Part shown: in pieces, positions 1 through 9,601 of the stretch
Numbering within the stretch: the first letter of the stretch is position 1
Layout of the letters: each line of letters begins with the position of its first letter
Assembly: GCF_009828925.2 (NCBI RefSeq)
Contig: NZ_WUTY02000001.1
Coordinates: forward strand, 4,928,492 to 4,992,491
DNA: 64,000 bases
Source: Methylicorpusculum oleiharenae
GTDB taxonomy: Bacteria; Pseudomonadota; Gammaproteobacteria; Methylococcales; Methylomonadaceae
Direction of reading: 5' to 3'
The notes under the pieces: generated by a model
Database searches by the model: none
What the model was told of the DNA's origin: nothing
Seen by the model: the letters and a program-made list of their open reading frames with translations, nothing else
Program-made: the position numbers and the translations under genes

Positions 1-18
1 AATCAAAAAGACCTTGCC

Positions 19-834
19 ATGCCTGAATTACCCGAAGTTGAAACAACGCGACGTGGAATCCAATCCCACCTGGAAGGCAGCGCCATAAAATCAGTTTGCG
101 TCAGAGAATCACGTTTACGCTGGCCGGTCACCGATGATCTTCAGCAAATTTTGCCGGGACTGACCATCACGGATATTGCCAGAAGAGGCAAATACCTGTT
201 GCTTAATACCGCATCGGGAACCCTGATCATTCATCTGGGCATGTCAGGCAGTTTGAGAATTGTCACGAACGGCATTCCGCCACAAAAACATGACCATATC
301 GATTTTATATTTGCCGGTAACCTGCTGCTGAGATTCAATGACCCGCGTCGGTTTGGCGCTGTGTTATGGACCGAAAAACCGGCAAATGAACATCCACTGC
401 TAAAGGATCTGGGGCCTGAACCACTGGAATGTGAATTTAACGGCGAACACCTTTATCATCAGTCCAAAAATAAAAGTCTGGCGGCAAAATCCTTCATCAT
501 GGACAGCCATACTGTCGTCGGGGTGGGTAATATTTACGCGAATGAGGCTTTATTCATGGCCGGCATCAAGCCTACCCGCGCCGCAGGAAAGATCAGTCTG
601 GCCCGCTACCGGCACTTGGCCGATTGCATTCGCCGGGTACTGCAAAATGCTATTTCGCAGGGCGGCACCACCTTGAGAGATTTTGTCAATGAGGACGGAA
701 AACCGGGCTATTTCAAGCAGCAGCTGAAAGTTTACGGACGGGGCGGTGAGCCTTGCACGCTGTGTTTAAGGCCACTCACCGAGATAAGAATCAGTAATCG
801 AACCACTGTCTTCTGCCCTCATTGCCAGACCTAA
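19..834 (+). CDS. mutM: Formamidopyrimidine-DNA glycosylase (Fpg/MutM)
   Basis: Base-excision repair enzyme that removes oxidised purines such as 8-oxoguanine and cuts the abasic site by beta/delta elimination. The protein begins MPELPEVETT, giving the N-terminal Pro nucleophile (P2 before Met removal) and the catalytic Glu (E3). K58 is in the conserved RRGKYL motif. The C-terminus carries a four-cysteine zinc finger (C246, C249, C266, C269). At 271 residues it has the usual family length and is complete. The start is fixed by the obligatory MPELPE N-terminus, although the ribosome-binding site is poor. It converges on rsfS, with about 100 bases between them. Confidence 0.97.
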   Translation: MPELPEVETTRRGIQSHLEGSAIKSVCVRESRLRWPVTDDLQQILPGLTITDIARRGKYLLLNTASGTLIIHLGMSGSLRIVTNGIPPQKHDHIDFIFAGNLLLRFNDPRRFGAVLWTEKPANEHPLLKDLGPEPLECEFNGEHLYHQSKNKSLAAKSFIMDSHTVVGVGNIYANEALFMAGIKPTRAAGKISLARYRHLADCIRRVLQNAISQGGTTLRDFVNEDGKPGYFKQQLKVYGRGGEPCTLCLRPLTEIRISNRTTVFCPHCQT

Positions 835-931
835 GCTGTTTTTTCGATCTCAACTGAGCGCTTTCCGAAACGCCGAGCTTTACCCGGCAACGGAAAATAG
901 TATGACTTATTGGTTAAACGGTTAAGCCAAA

Positions 932-1288
932 TCAATCCTGCAAGGCATTAACCGCTTCTGCTTTATGTTCGATTGACCATAGTTTTTCCAATTGATAGAA
1001 CTGTCTAGCCTGATCGGTCATGACGTGCACGATAACATCACCCAAATCCAGCAATACCCAGTCTGACCCCAACCCGCCTTCCTGCCCCAACGGTTTATAG
1101 CCTTTTTCATTCAACTCGGCTACTACATAATCGACCAAGGATTTCAAGTGACGATCGGATGTACCGGTTGCCAAGACCATATAATCGGTGACAGAGGTTT
1201 TGCCTCGCACATCGATAACGGTAATGTTGTGTCCTTTGCGCTCATCCAAAACTTTCTGGACGATCTCTAATATTTCTTCTGGTTGCAT
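932..1288 (-). CDS. rsfS: Ribosomal silencing factor RsfS
   Basis: RsfS (Iojap/DUF143 family) binds ribosomal protein L14 on the 50S subunit and blocks subunit joining under starvation. The 118-residue protein has the family signatures: DVRGKTSVTDYMVLATGTS near residues 24-42 and, toward the C-terminus, GSDWVLLDLGDVIVHVM followed by a YQLEKLW block. It is last in a minus-strand run after proA and nadD, with 25 bases separating it from nadD. The nadD-rsfS pairing is common in proteobacteria and supports both calls. Confidence 0.96.
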   Translation of the reverse strand: MQPEEILEIVQKVLDERKGHNITVIDVRGKTSVTDYMVLATGTSDRHLKSLVDYVVAELNEKGYKPLGQEGGLGSDWVLLDLGDVIVHVMTDQARQFYQLEKLWSIEHKAEAVNALQD

Positions 1289-1313
1289 TCAATTTCCTGT
1301 GAGAGTGCGCTGA

Positions 1314-1937
1314 CTAGCGCCGATAAAGTTGATTTTGATCAATATAGCTGATGACGGCGTCGGGTAATAAAAACCCCGGACTACGCCCTTCGGCCACCAT
1401 CTGTCTGATCGCTGTCGCTGAAATATCAAGTAGTGTGACACGCTGGAAAAATAAAGATCCGCAGGCCGTGTCTTTTAGTTTTTGTACTGAATCGGTATAA
1501 CGATTTTTTAAAACCTCACTGAGCTCGGAATGACCGGCGCCAGGGCGAGTCATCACAACCACATGGGCATAATCAAACAAAGCGTGCCAACGGTGCCATT
1601 GGCACAGGTGTTCAAAAGCATCGCCACCGATAAAAAGCAGCAGCGGCATTTCTGCAACCATGGTCTCTCTCAAAGAGGCCAACGTGTCCACCATATAGGA
1701 AGGTCCGCCTCGGTCAATTTCGCGGGTATCAAGGGTCATTCCGGACCTGCCTGCCAATGCGAGTTCCAGCATCTTGACCCGCATGACAGCGGCCGCAGAC
1801 GGCTCGTCGCGGTGCGCCGGAATAAAACAGGGAATCAGACGAATTTCATCCAGTTCGAACAGTTCCTTAACTTCCAATGCCGTCCGCAAATGCCCGAAAT
1901 GCACGGGATCAAATGTCCCGCCGTAAACACCTAACAT
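1314..1937 (-). CDS. nadD: Nicotinate-nucleotide adenylyltransferase
   Basis: Makes nicotinic acid adenine dinucleotide from NaMN and ATP in NAD biosynthesis. The 207-residue protein starts with the nucleotidyltransferase motif GGTFDPVHFGH (residues 6-16), and near the end has the second signature ISATAIR. Its ATG directly follows the proA stop codon (GAA TAG ATG on the minus strand), so the two are very probably translated from one message. Length and both motifs agree with NadD rather than with the related CoaD or NadM families. Confidence 0.96.
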   Translation of the reverse strand: MLGVYGGTFDPVHFGHLRTALEVKELFELDEIRLIPCFIPAHRDEPSAAAVMRVKMLELALAGRSGMTLDTREIDRGGPSYMVDTLASLRETMVAEMPLLLFIGGDAFEHLCQWHRWHALFDYAHVVVMTRPGAGHSELSEVLKNRYTDSVQKLKDTACGSLFFQRVTLLDISATAIRQMVAEGRSPGFLLPDAVISYIDQNQLYRR

Positions 1938-3203
1938 CTATTCGCGAATATGACCGTCGCCCAGTACAATGTATTTGAGCGTCGTCAGACCTTTAAGCCC
2001 AACCGGGCCCCGGGCATGCAATTTGTCGGTACTGATACCTATCTCCGCGCCCAATCCGTATTCAAACCCATCGGCAAAACGCGTTGACGCGTTGACCATC
2101 ACTGAGCTTGAATCGACTTCGCGCAAAAAACGCCGGGCCAGCGTGTAATTTTCGGTGACGATAGCATCTGTATGAGCCGAACCGTAGCGATGAATATGAT
2201 CAATCGCATCATCGATATCCGCCACTACCTTGATTGACAAAATAGGCGCCAGATATTCGGTTGACCAATCATTTTCGGTCGCTCTCAGGCAAGGTGTAAT
2301 AATCGAACAGGTTTTAAGACAGCCGCGTAACTCAACCCCTTTTTCCCGGTAAATCGCCGCCAGCTTAGGCAGCAAAGTCACGGCAATACCTTTTGCAATC
2401 AACAGGGTTTCCATTGCATTGCAAACGCCGTAACGGTGAGTTTTTGCGTTGACGGCAATAGCCAAAGCCTTTTCATGATCAGCCGTATTATCGATGTAGA
2501 CATGGCAAATGCCATCCAGATGCTTGATAACCGGAATCGTCGCTTCTTTGGTAATGCGTTCAATCAAGCTTTTGCCGCCTCGCGGCACGATAACATCGAC
2601 GTAATCGGACATCGTGATCAATTCGCCTACCGCAGCTCTATCGATGGTTTCCACCACCTGCACCGCTGTCGCTGGCAGACCGGCAGCCTCCAGTCCTTTG
2701 CTGATACAGGAGGCGATAGCTTTATTGGAATGAATCGATTCAGAACCGCCTCTTAAAATGCACGCATTGCCGGATTTGAGGCACAACGCGGCGGCGTCGA
2801 CCGTCACATTGGGGCGCGACTCGTAAATGATGCCGATCACCCCCAAAGGCACGCGCATTTGTCCGACCTGAATACCACTGGGCCTGTAGGTCAGATCGGT
2901 GATTTCTCCTACAGGGTCCGGCAACGCGGCTACTTGCTTTAAACCTTCGACCATTGACTTAATCCCTGAAGCCTTGAATTCGAGCCTGTCCAGCAAGGCA
3001 GGATCCAGTCCGCTGTCCCTGCCTTTTTGCACGTCTTTGAGATTTTCCTCCATCAGCCAATCCGCATGAGTTTCGAGCATCGCTGCAATCTTAAGCAAAG
3101 CCTCATTCTTCTTACCGCTGTCGGCACGACTGATTTCTCTACCCGCTTTTCTGGCCTCACGTCCAAGGTTAAGCATGTATTCTTTGGTATTCACGTCACT
3201 CAC
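1938..3203 (-). CDS. proA: Gamma-glutamyl phosphate reductase
   Basis: Second step of proline biosynthesis: NADPH-dependent reduction of gamma-glutamyl phosphate to glutamate-5-semialdehyde. The 421-residue protein is full length for ProA. It contains the catalytic cysteine in [12 protein letters not shown], the [18 protein letters not shown] segment and the [13 protein letters not shown] ending typical of the family. It heads the proA-nadD-rsfS run on the minus strand. The proB partner is not beside it in this window. Confidence 0.97.
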   Translation of the reverse strand: MSDVNTKEYMLNLGREARKAGREISRADSGKKNEALLKIAAMLETHADWLMEENLKDVQKGRDSGLDPALLDRLEFKASGIKSMVEGLKQVAALPDPVGEITDLTYRPSGIQVGQMRVPLGVIGIIYESRPNVTVDAAALCLKSGNACILRGGSESIHSNKAIASCISKGLEAAGLPATAVQVVETIDRAAVGELITMSDYVDVIVPRGGKSLIERITKEATIPVIKHLDGICHVYIDNTADHEKALAIAVNAKTHRYGVCNAMETLLIAKGIAVTLLPKLAAIYREKGVELRGCLKTCSIITPCLRATENDWSTEYLAPILSIKVVADIDDAIDHIHRYGSAHTDAIVTENYTLARRFLREVDSSSVMVNASTRFADGFEYGLGAEIGISTDKLHARGPVGLKGLTTLKYIVLGDGHIRE

Positions 3204-3315
3204 TCATATACTTAATAGACGCGGCATTATATCGGCAGAAGGCAATCTTTAACAGCACAAGACGCTGAACCAAGAACTGCAGCCGGCATTTATTGAAACT
3301 TGAGTAAGGCATCCC

Positions 3316-3753
3316 ATGAAAAAACTAATTTACCTGGCGGTCCTCGCGGCACTGATATTCGGCGCCGTGGAACAAAACGGCAGCCTCGTCCCCGGAATTG
3401 CGATGGAATCGTCCAATGACGGAAACATCCAGCTGGAAAATGCGTTCCTTAACAGACAAAGCGACATTCAGGTTCAAGGAGAAGGTCGGGTAACCCGACT
3501 ATTGCCTGACGATCTTAATGGCTCAAGACACCAGCGTTTCATTCTGCAGATCAATGACAAGCAAACCCTCTTGATAGCGCACAATATCGATCTTGCACCC
3601 AAAATCCATGATTTAAATGAAGGGGATACCGTTGCGTTTTACGGCGAATATGAATGGAATTCAAAAGGAGGCGTCCTTCACTGGACACACCATGACCCAA
3701 GAGGCGGTCACATTGCGGGGTGGCTAAAACACCAGGGGCAAACTTATCAATGA
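3316..3753 (+). CDS. DUF3465 family exported protein
   Basis: 145-residue protein with an N-terminal hydrophobic segment (residues 4-18) that looks like a signal peptide or anchor. The mature part matches the DUF3465 pattern: a VQGEGRVTRLLPDD stretch, a central HNIDLAPKIHDLNEGDTVAFYGEYEWN segment with a small beta-barrel look, and a histidine-rich end (HWTHHDPRGGH). The family is uncharacterised; it resembles an OB-fold-like periplasmic domain, but that is inference. The gene stands alone, divergent from proA, so no operon partner hints at its job. Confidence 0.75.
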   Translation: MKKLIYLAVLAALIFGAVEQNGSLVPGIAMESSNDGNIQLENAFLNRQSDIQVQGEGRVTRLLPDDLNGSRHQRFILQINDKQTLLIAHNIDLAPKIHDLNEGDTVAFYGEYEWNSKGGVLHWTHHDPRGGHIAGWLKHQGQTYQ

Positions 3754-3810
3754 TGGACCTGATCTGGCCTAATGATCATTTGAATCGCCTGCATCAATCG
3801 CCTCCGTCTC

Positions 3811-3892
3811 AGCAATTCCCAGTTTGATGATAAAAAGGGGTTGGCGTAAGCTTTGCCGGTATGTCGGTAGCAGGGATGCTGCCCCTGTCTAT
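3811..3892 (+). repeat. Truncated copy of a dispersed TIR repeat (copy A)
   Basis: Begins AGCAATTCCCAGTTTGATGA, the same end sequence seen at 58696 and, slightly changed, at 62195 and (reverse) 42392. The following interior (GTAAGCTTTGCCGGTATGTCGG, then a CAGGGATGCTGCC block) aligns with the other copies. The right half and the right terminal inverted repeat are missing or decayed. It lies between the DUF3465 gene and the ABC1 kinase gene. Confidence 0.6.
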
Positions 3893-3960
3893 CGATACAG
3901 GACCCACAGCCATTAAAACGTTATAATTTGTCATCGTGGATTCATCGAGAACGCTAAACA

Positions 3961-5622
3961 ATGTTATTGGAAACTTTATCTGTCGCTAGGGATTTTGGCC
4001 GTGTGCATGAAATTACTTCAATTCTGATCCGTTATGGTTTCGGGGATTTGGTACAAAGACTGGGAATCGCAGGCATCGTAGAACGTGCCGGACATGTGCT
4101 GCATTGGCACGAAATCGATGAATTAACCAATATGGAGTCGCCCGAGCGGGTACGCCGGGTATTGGAAGAAATGGGCCCGACTTTTGTAAAGCTGGGGCAA
4201 ATTTTCGCAACCCGCCCCGACCTGTTTTCCCCTCCCTGGATTGCCGAATTCGAAAAACTTCAGGATCAGGCGCGTCCTGCGCCCATCGATAAAATCATGG
4301 CGCAACTCAAAGAGGACTTGGGCGCCGACCCGGAAACCGTTTTTGCACTTTTTGACAAAACACCGCTGGCTGCCGCGTCCATCGGTCAGGTCCACAAAGC
4401 ATTTTTAGACGACGGCACCCCCGTCATTGTTAAAATCCGCCGCCCCGGCATTCGAGCTGTCGTAGAAGCCGATTTACGGCTGCTGAATCAGTTAGCCGAC
4501 ATTGCCGCCAAAGAGCTCAAAGATCTTCGCCGCTATAATCCGCAAGATATTGTGCGTCAATTCACGCTTTCCATGCGGCGGGAACTGGACCTGGCGATAG
4601 AAGGCCGCAATTCCGAACGAATGCGTGCTAATTTCCGGAACCATCGGACTATCGTTATTCCAAAAGTTTATTGGGAATGGACGTCTGAGCGCGTCAACGT
4701 TCAGGAATTTATTGTCGGCATATCGGGCCACGACATGAAAGCGTTAGACCTGGCTCGCCTGGACCGGAAAAAGCTGGCGAAAGCCGGTGCCGATGCCATA
4801 TTGAAAATGATTTTGGAAGACGGTTTTTTTCATGCTGATCCGCACCCGGGCAACTGTTTTTTCCTGGAACAAAACCGGATTGCCTTTATCGATTTCGGCA
4901 TGGTCGGCAGACTGTCGGAGGAACGCCGCAATCAAGTGATCAACTTGCTGCACGGACTGGTTGAACGCGATTCCGATTTAGTCGTAAAAATACTGCTGCG
5001 CTGGGCCGACAAGTCGTCCAATCATTACGACAATCTCATTATGGAAATCGATAACTTTATCGACCAGTACCATGATGTGCCGCTTAAAGATCTGAACATG
5101 GGCGAATTACTGATTAATCTGACGACGCTGTTACGAGATCATCAGCTCAATTTACCGGCCGACTTAACGCTGCTAATCAAAGCCTTTATCACACTGGAAG
5201 GACTCGGCCGCCAACTCGATCCCAATTTTAATCTGGTCGTTGCTGCAACCCCATTACTCAAACGGGCCTTTTTGCAACGCTACAGCCCCGAATTTATGAC
5301 CCGTAAAGGACTAAAGTCAGTGGCCAGTCTAGTGGAAATGCTGTCAGGTCTCCCACAGGATTTGCACCGTATACTGGAAGATTTAAGACGGGGTGCGGTC
5401 AGTGTACGTTTGGATATCTCTAGACCGGAATGGCTGGGCAAAGAACTTGACCGCCTGGTCAACCGCCTGTCGGTGAGTCTGGTCACCGCTTCAATGATAA
5501 TTGGAAGCTCCATCGTCTCAACGGTGGAAGGCGGGACGTCTTCTTTCATCGGCCTGACCGCTTTTATAGGCGCGCTGTTTGGCGGCATTTGGCTGCTTTT
5601 TTCAATTTGGCGCAGCGGATAA
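3961..5622 (+). CDS. ABC1/AarF (UbiB-type) atypical kinase
   Basis: Member of the UbiB/ADCK family, needed in many bacteria for ubiquinone biosynthesis. The 553-residue protein shows the signature KLGQ (KxGQ) near residue 79, the alanine-rich AAASIGQVH nucleotide loop near residue 140, the catalytic DPHPGN near residue 297 and IDFGMVGRLS as the metal-binding segment. Two hydrophobic helices at the C-terminus (about 510-550) would anchor it in the inner membrane. The usual ubiE/ubiJ neighbours are absent, so it may be UbiB itself or a paralogue. I leave the symbol empty for that reason. Confidence 0.88.
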   Translation: MLLETLSVARDFGRVHEITSILIRYGFGDLVQRLGIAGIVERAGHVLHWHEIDELTNMESPERVRRVLEEMGPTFVKLGQIFATRPDLFSPPWIAEFEKLQDQARPAPIDKIMAQLKEDLGADPETVFALFDKTPLAAASIGQVHKAFLDDGTPVIVKIRRPGIRAVVEADLRLLNQLADIAAKELKDLRRYNPQDIVRQFTLSMRRELDLAIEGRNSERMRANFRNHRTIVIPKVYWEWTSERVNVQEFIVGISGHDMKALDLARLDRKKLAKAGADAILKMILEDGFFHADPHPGNCFFLEQNRIAFIDFGMVGRLSEERRNQVINLLHGLVERDSDLVVKILLRWADKSSNHYDNLIMEIDNFIDQYHDVPLKDLNMGELLINLTTLLRDHQLNLPADLTLLIKAFITLEGLGRQLDPNFNLVVAATPLLKRAFLQRYSPEFMTRKGLKSVASLVEMLSGLPQDLHRILEDLRRGAVSVRLDISRPEWLGKELDRLVNRLSVSLVTASMIIGSSIVSTVEGGTSSFIGLTAFIGALFGGIWLLFSIWRSG

Positions 5623-5667
5623 CCAGCTCTGCCTGCTGCCTCAAACAGGCTACAGGCAGAACTCGAT

Positions 5668-6900
5668 TCAGGCAAAAATACTCAGCAATCCCTGGCTAAC
5701 CGACGCTCTACCTTGATTTAAGGCCTCGGGTAAATCCAGTCCGCCTTCCGCTGTTTCTCCCCGGCTGTCTGTTTCGTTATAAGGATTGGAAGGCTCTTTG
5801 TCGCCACCTTGCATCATCTGACCGAAACCGGAGCGTCCCTGGTCAGCAGGTGATTGCGGGGATACCGTTACATCGGCCAGGTTAAGCTGTTGACCGCTCA
5901 TCATTTCTCTTAATCGAGGGATGGCCGCTTCGAGCGCTTCTCTGACTGAGGCATGTTGCGCCGAAAAAGTGATAGTCGCCTGATCCTGATTCATATCGAT
6001 ACGAATACGCACAGGACCTAAATGCTGTGGATTAAGATTGAGTTCAGCCGCCGATAAGGAACGGTTATTCATCCAGACGATACGATCGCCCAACTCACTG
6101 GACCATTCAGGGTCAGCAAAGTTTTTAGACATGGCGGGCACGTCTGTCTTTAGAAGTGGTGCGGTTTTATTATCAATCGAAAATTGCCTGTGCAAATGGG
6201 CGGTATCGATGGGCGATCTGGGTAATGTTTTTTCATTTCCGAAGCCATCAGTGTCACTCATTTTTTTATCACTGACATCAGCGCTCAATTCTTTCTGTGC
6301 GTCCAATGCCGCCTTATCTTCAGCAACGGCTTCATCAGCCGAAGAAAGCTTCAAATTTCCAGTCAGCACGGGCGCTTCCGTTTCTGTTTTGACCTGAGCA
6401 TCGATTATCTGACGCATCGCGTTTAATTCAGGGCTGTTCAGAACCGGATTGGTTTGAGGTGTGACTTCCAGCAAAGGTCCGGCGAGATTATAAGGCTGAT
6501 CATCTGTTTCATGGAGGACTAGATCCAGATCAGGCGTATCGATCAGAACTTCGGACTTTTCTATCATGGCCGTTGCAGCCTGAATATGTTCAAGGACTTC
6601 TTTCAGCGCTGAAAGGGTTTCTTCCAGATTGATTTCGCTTTCCGGCGCGTCGGTAAGCGAAACAAGCGGCAATTGATTTCCCGACAAACCGGCAAATTCT
6701 TGCATTGCCTGACCGGCAGCCAAATCTTCCGGTGTCAGAGTGGAAGTGTTAATTGCTTGCGTCAACTTGCTCAGTTCAGCCATCAGAGAATCTGCAAAGG
6801 CGCTGCCGCTTAATCCTGAATCGGCAAGCGATTGCTCCAACGTCGTAATCCCCAGATCGCCCGACACCTGACTGGTGAGTGGTGTATTCTGAATTTTCAT
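5668..6900 (-). CDS. fliK: Flagellar hook-length control protein FliK
   Basis: FliK measures hook length and switches the flagellar export gate from hook to filament substrates. The C-terminal domain is recognisable: AELNLNPQHLGPVRIRIDMNQDQATITF followed by a VREALEAAIPRLREMM helix and the ISA-like end. The N-terminal two thirds is low-complexity and poorly conserved, as usual. An upstream in-frame start at 6942 exists, but the ATG at 6900 has a clean AGGAGT at good spacing, so I chose it (410 residues). It is the last flagellar gene of this block; fliL/M/N do not follow. Confidence 0.9.
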   Translation of the reverse strand: MKIQNTPLTSQVSGDLGITTLEQSLADSGLSGSAFADSLMAELSKLTQAINTSTLTPEDLAAGQAMQEFAGLSGNQLPLVSLTDAPESEINLEETLSALKEVLEHIQAATAMIEKSEVLIDTPDLDLVLHETDDQPYNLAGPLLEVTPQTNPVLNSPELNAMRQIIDAQVKTETEAPVLTGNLKLSSADEAVAEDKAALDAQKELSADVSDKKMSDTDGFGNEKTLPRSPIDTAHLHRQFSIDNKTAPLLKTDVPAMSKNFADPEWSSELGDRIVWMNNRSLSAAELNLNPQHLGPVRIRIDMNQDQATITFSAQHASVREALEAAIPRLREMMSGQQLNLADVTVSPQSPADQGRSGFGQMMQGGDKEPSNPYNETDSRGETAEGGLDLPEALNQGRASVSQGLLSIFA

Positions 6901-7065
6901 TTTTTTACTCCTGATACGCCCGCTGACGCCGTATTGATTCAATCAACACCCTCAGCAGTGCAGCCCATCAATCCCTAGACATTGTTAATGACGAACAGGC
7001 AAGAGACCGCCTTTTTTTGATATCAGCTGAAAACCCGGAGATTTTTCAGCATTTCTATCTTAAAT

Positions 7066-7521
7066 CTATGCATTTCTTATGCCACCACGTCGCCCGCTTG
7101 ACGATCTATCATCCTGCTCAGTCTGCTCGCGCTTATCCTCTTCCTTTAATTCCATTTTTAACGCTTTATCACTGATTTTCTCAAGGTTTTCAGTCCGGTT
7201 ATGTAGATTAAGCCAGTTATGCCTTGCTCTGGAAACCTCGACCTCCAGCTGCGTGAGTGCTTGCTCCTGACCCTGAATCGCCTTGTCCAGCTTTTCAATA
7301 AAACTTCTAAACTCCAGCATTTGGCCTATCCTGGCCCCAGTTGCACAATTAAGATCAAATTTCGCCAGGGTTTCCAACCTGTAATTTTTAAGGCCGTCTA
7401 TTTGTTCCTGCAATTGAATTTGTTTTTGTTGAATTTGGCCGAAGGCTTCCAGGGCTTTTTTTTCCTGATCAGCATTCAGATCAACGATCAATTTTAAGCG
7501 ATCCGATTTTTTCACGGTCAT
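7066..7521 (-). CDS. fliJ: Flagellar export chaperone FliJ
   Basis: 151-residue, strongly charged and almost entirely helical protein, which fits the coiled-coil stalk FliJ that sits in the FliI hexamer like the gamma subunit of F1-ATPase. Sequence identity in this family is low. The call rests on size, the coiled-coil pattern (KALEAFGQIQQKQIQLQEQ and later EKLDKAIQGQEQ stretches) and position directly after fliI, with 8 bases between them. The C-terminal tail is rich in Arg, Asp and Ser. Confidence 0.88.
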   Translation of the reverse strand: MTVKKSDRLKLIVDLNADQEKKALEAFGQIQQKQIQLQEQIDGLKNYRLETLAKFDLNCATGARIGQMLEFRSFIEKLDKAIQGQEQALTQLEVEVSRARHNWLNLHNRTENLEKISDKALKMELKEEDKREQTEQDDRSSSGRRGGIRNA

Positions 7522-7529
7522 CTACCTTT

Positions 7530-8879
7530 TTAATGATCAGCCAGTAACTGAGCCAATTGCTGAATACTGGCGTTCACATCGACAGGTTCATTAATTCCCT
7601 GTTGAAGAAAGTCCAAAATAGCCGGCATTTTTTGTATCGCTCTGTCTATTTTTGGATTTGAGCCGGGCTTATAAGCGCCCACATTGACCAAATCTCTGTT
7701 TTGCTGGTAAGTCGAGTACAAGCTGCGTAATTCCCGCACCATTTTTAAATGGTCGTCGTCGACTATGTCGGTGAGCACCCGGCTGACCGACGCTTCAATA
7801 TCAATGGCGGGGAAATGCCCGGCATCGGCCAGAGCCCGGGTCAGAACAATATGACCATCCAATACACCCCGCGCCGAATCAGCCACCGGGTCATTATGAT
7901 CATCGCCCTCAGTGAGCACGGTATAAAAAGCGGTAATGGAGCCGCCGCCCTCATCACCGTTACCGGCCCGCTCCACTAAACGCGGGAGCTTGGCAAACAC
8001 CGAAGGAGGATAACCCTTAGTTGCAGGGGGTTCATCGATAGCCAGCGCTATTTCACGATGCGCCTGCGCATATCGGGTCAATGAATCCATCAACAGCAGG
8101 ACATCAAGCCCCTGATCACGAAAATACTCGGCAATGCTGGTCGCCAGAAGCGCGCCATTGGTCCGCATCAAGGGGGGGTAATCGGCCGGCGTTGCGACAA
8201 CAACGGCGCGTTTCAAACCATCTTCACCCAAAATTTTCTGAACGAATTCATTAACCTCGCGACCCCGCTCGCCAATCAACCCCACGACAACAACATCGGC
8301 CGTCGTAAATTTTGTCATCATGCCCAGCAGCACGCTTTTTCCGACCCCCGTTCCTGCGAACAACCCCATCCTTTGACCCCTGCCTACGCATAACAGCGCA
8401 TTGATAGCCCGGATGCCGACATCCAAAGGTTCTCTAATCGGCTTTCTGCTGAGAGGATTGATCGGGATCCCCGTTAATGAGACGCGCGCCTCGGTGATTA
8501 ATGGCCCTTTATTATCCAGGGGATTGCCTGAACCATCCAGAACCCGGCCCAGCAAGTCGAATCCCACTTTAGCCAGTGACTCAACACCCAAAGGAATTAC
8601 ACGGCAGTCGGGTTCGAGGCCATGAGGATCGCCTATCGGCATGAGGAATATTTTCTCACCTGCAAAACCCACAACCTCAGAAGGTATCATGCGTCCGCTT
8701 TTTGTCTCGACCATACAACGCGAACCAATTGGCGCTCGGCATCCTACCGCTTCCAGTGTCAAGCCCACCATACGGGAAAGCTTTCCTTCTACTATCAGCT
8801 GGGGGTGATCATGTAGCCTTTCGCGATAAGGTTTTAAGCGATCCAACCAAATTTCAGAACGGTTTTCAATCAAGCTCAT
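7530..8879 (-). CDS. fliI: Flagellum-specific ATPase FliI
   Basis: ATPase of the flagellar type III export apparatus, unloading chaperone-substrate complexes at the gate. The 449-residue protein has a Walker A motif GLFAGTGVGKSVLLG, a Walker B region LDVLLLMDSLTRYAQAHREIALA and the EPPATKGYPPSVFAKLPRLVER block characteristic of FliI and its injectisome relatives. Its start overlaps the end of fliH by 4 bases, indicating translational coupling. The flagellar neighbours exclude the injectisome alternative. Confidence 0.97.
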   Translation of the reverse strand: MSLIENRSEIWLDRLKPYRERLHDHPQLIVEGKLSRMVGLTLEAVGCRAPIGSRCMVETKSGRMIPSEVVGFAGEKIFLMPIGDPHGLEPDCRVIPLGVESLAKVGFDLLGRVLDGSGNPLDNKGPLITEARVSLTGIPINPLSRKPIREPLDVGIRAINALLCVGRGQRMGLFAGTGVGKSVLLGMMTKFTTADVVVVGLIGERGREVNEFVQKILGEDGLKRAVVVATPADYPPLMRTNGALLATSIAEYFRDQGLDVLLLMDSLTRYAQAHREIALAIDEPPATKGYPPSVFAKLPRLVERAGNGDEGGGSITAFYTVLTEGDDHNDPVADSARGVLDGHIVLTRALADAGHFPAIDIEASVSRVLTDIVDDDHLKMVRELRSLYSTYQQNRDLVNVGAYKPGSNPKIDRAIQKMPAILDFLQQGINEPVDVNASIQQLAQLLADH

Positions 8880-9601
8880 AGCTCTTCATCTCCACTTCGA
8901 CCGCCCCCAAGCACTTTGGCGATAACCGCTGAAACCCGGGTTTCTATGGTCGCATCGACCCGCGACATTTCCGTATCAACCTTACAACCGCCCCGGGTAA
9001 TCAGTGGATCTTCAATTAAAACCCAGGGCGGAGAAATTTCATCCAGCACCAATACGGTACGCACCAATTCCGCATCTGCGGGGTGCAGGGTCAGTGTTAT
9101 TTTCTGAGAGGCAACCGGCAAAATACCTACCGCCTCTCTGACTGCAGCAACAATTTGCCCAGGATCCATCTTGATTTCCCGACGAATGATCTGAGTAGCC
9201 AGGGTTATCGCCAGTTTGACCAGTTCGTTTTCTACGGCCTCATCCAGATTTTTCAAAGGTTCGCTGAGCATTTCCATCACTTTGGATAATTCGGCGGCCT
9301 GATGGCTCAAAAGCTGAAAATTTTCTTCATAGCCTTTCTTTAGCCCTTCCTCATATCCTTTTGCTTGTCCTTCTTGATGGCCTTGTGCAAAGCCCTCTTC
9401 GTGGCCTTTGGCAAAAGCCTCTTCTTGGGCTTTTTCCTGCATTTGCTCAATTTCGCTGACCGTCATTAATGGCGAACGGTTGCTTTCCGGTTCTGTCTGC
9501 TGGTTTTCGCTGTCGTCTTCCGAGACATTGGGTAAGGCCCACAGGCTGAGTAATTCTAGCTCTTCCTCAGTAAAACGACCGCCGTTAGACAAGCTCATCA
9601 C
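8876..9601 (-). CDS. fliH: Flagellar assembly protein FliH
   Basis: FliH binds and restrains FliI and docks it at the C-ring. The 241-residue protein shows the diagnostic glycine-repeat helix around residues 63-95 (repeating GHEEGF, GHQEGQ, GYEEGL, GYEE units), followed by the conserved C-terminal domain (LVKLAITLATQIIRREIKMD). It overlaps fliG at its start (about 17 bases) and fliI at its end (4 bases), a tightly coupled order G-H-I. A second ATG three bases downstream is an equally possible start. Confidence 0.93.
   Translation of the reverse strand: MMSLSNGGRFTEEELELLSLWALPNVSEDDSENQQTEPESNRSPLMTVSEIEQMQEKAQEEAFAKGHEEGFAQGHQEGQAKGYEEGLKKGYEENFQLLSHQAAELSKVMEMLSEPLKNLDEAVENELVKLAITLATQIIRREIKMDPGQIVAAVREAVGILPVASQKITLTLHPADAELVRTVLVLDEISPPWVLIEDPLITRGGCKVDTEMSRVDATIETRVSAVIAKVLGGGRSGDEEL

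Noticed and set aside
1530-1934. Plus-strand open frames inside nadD and many other opposite-strand frames
   Set aside because: They overlap well-supported genes with conserved motifs and lack codon bias or motifs of their own.
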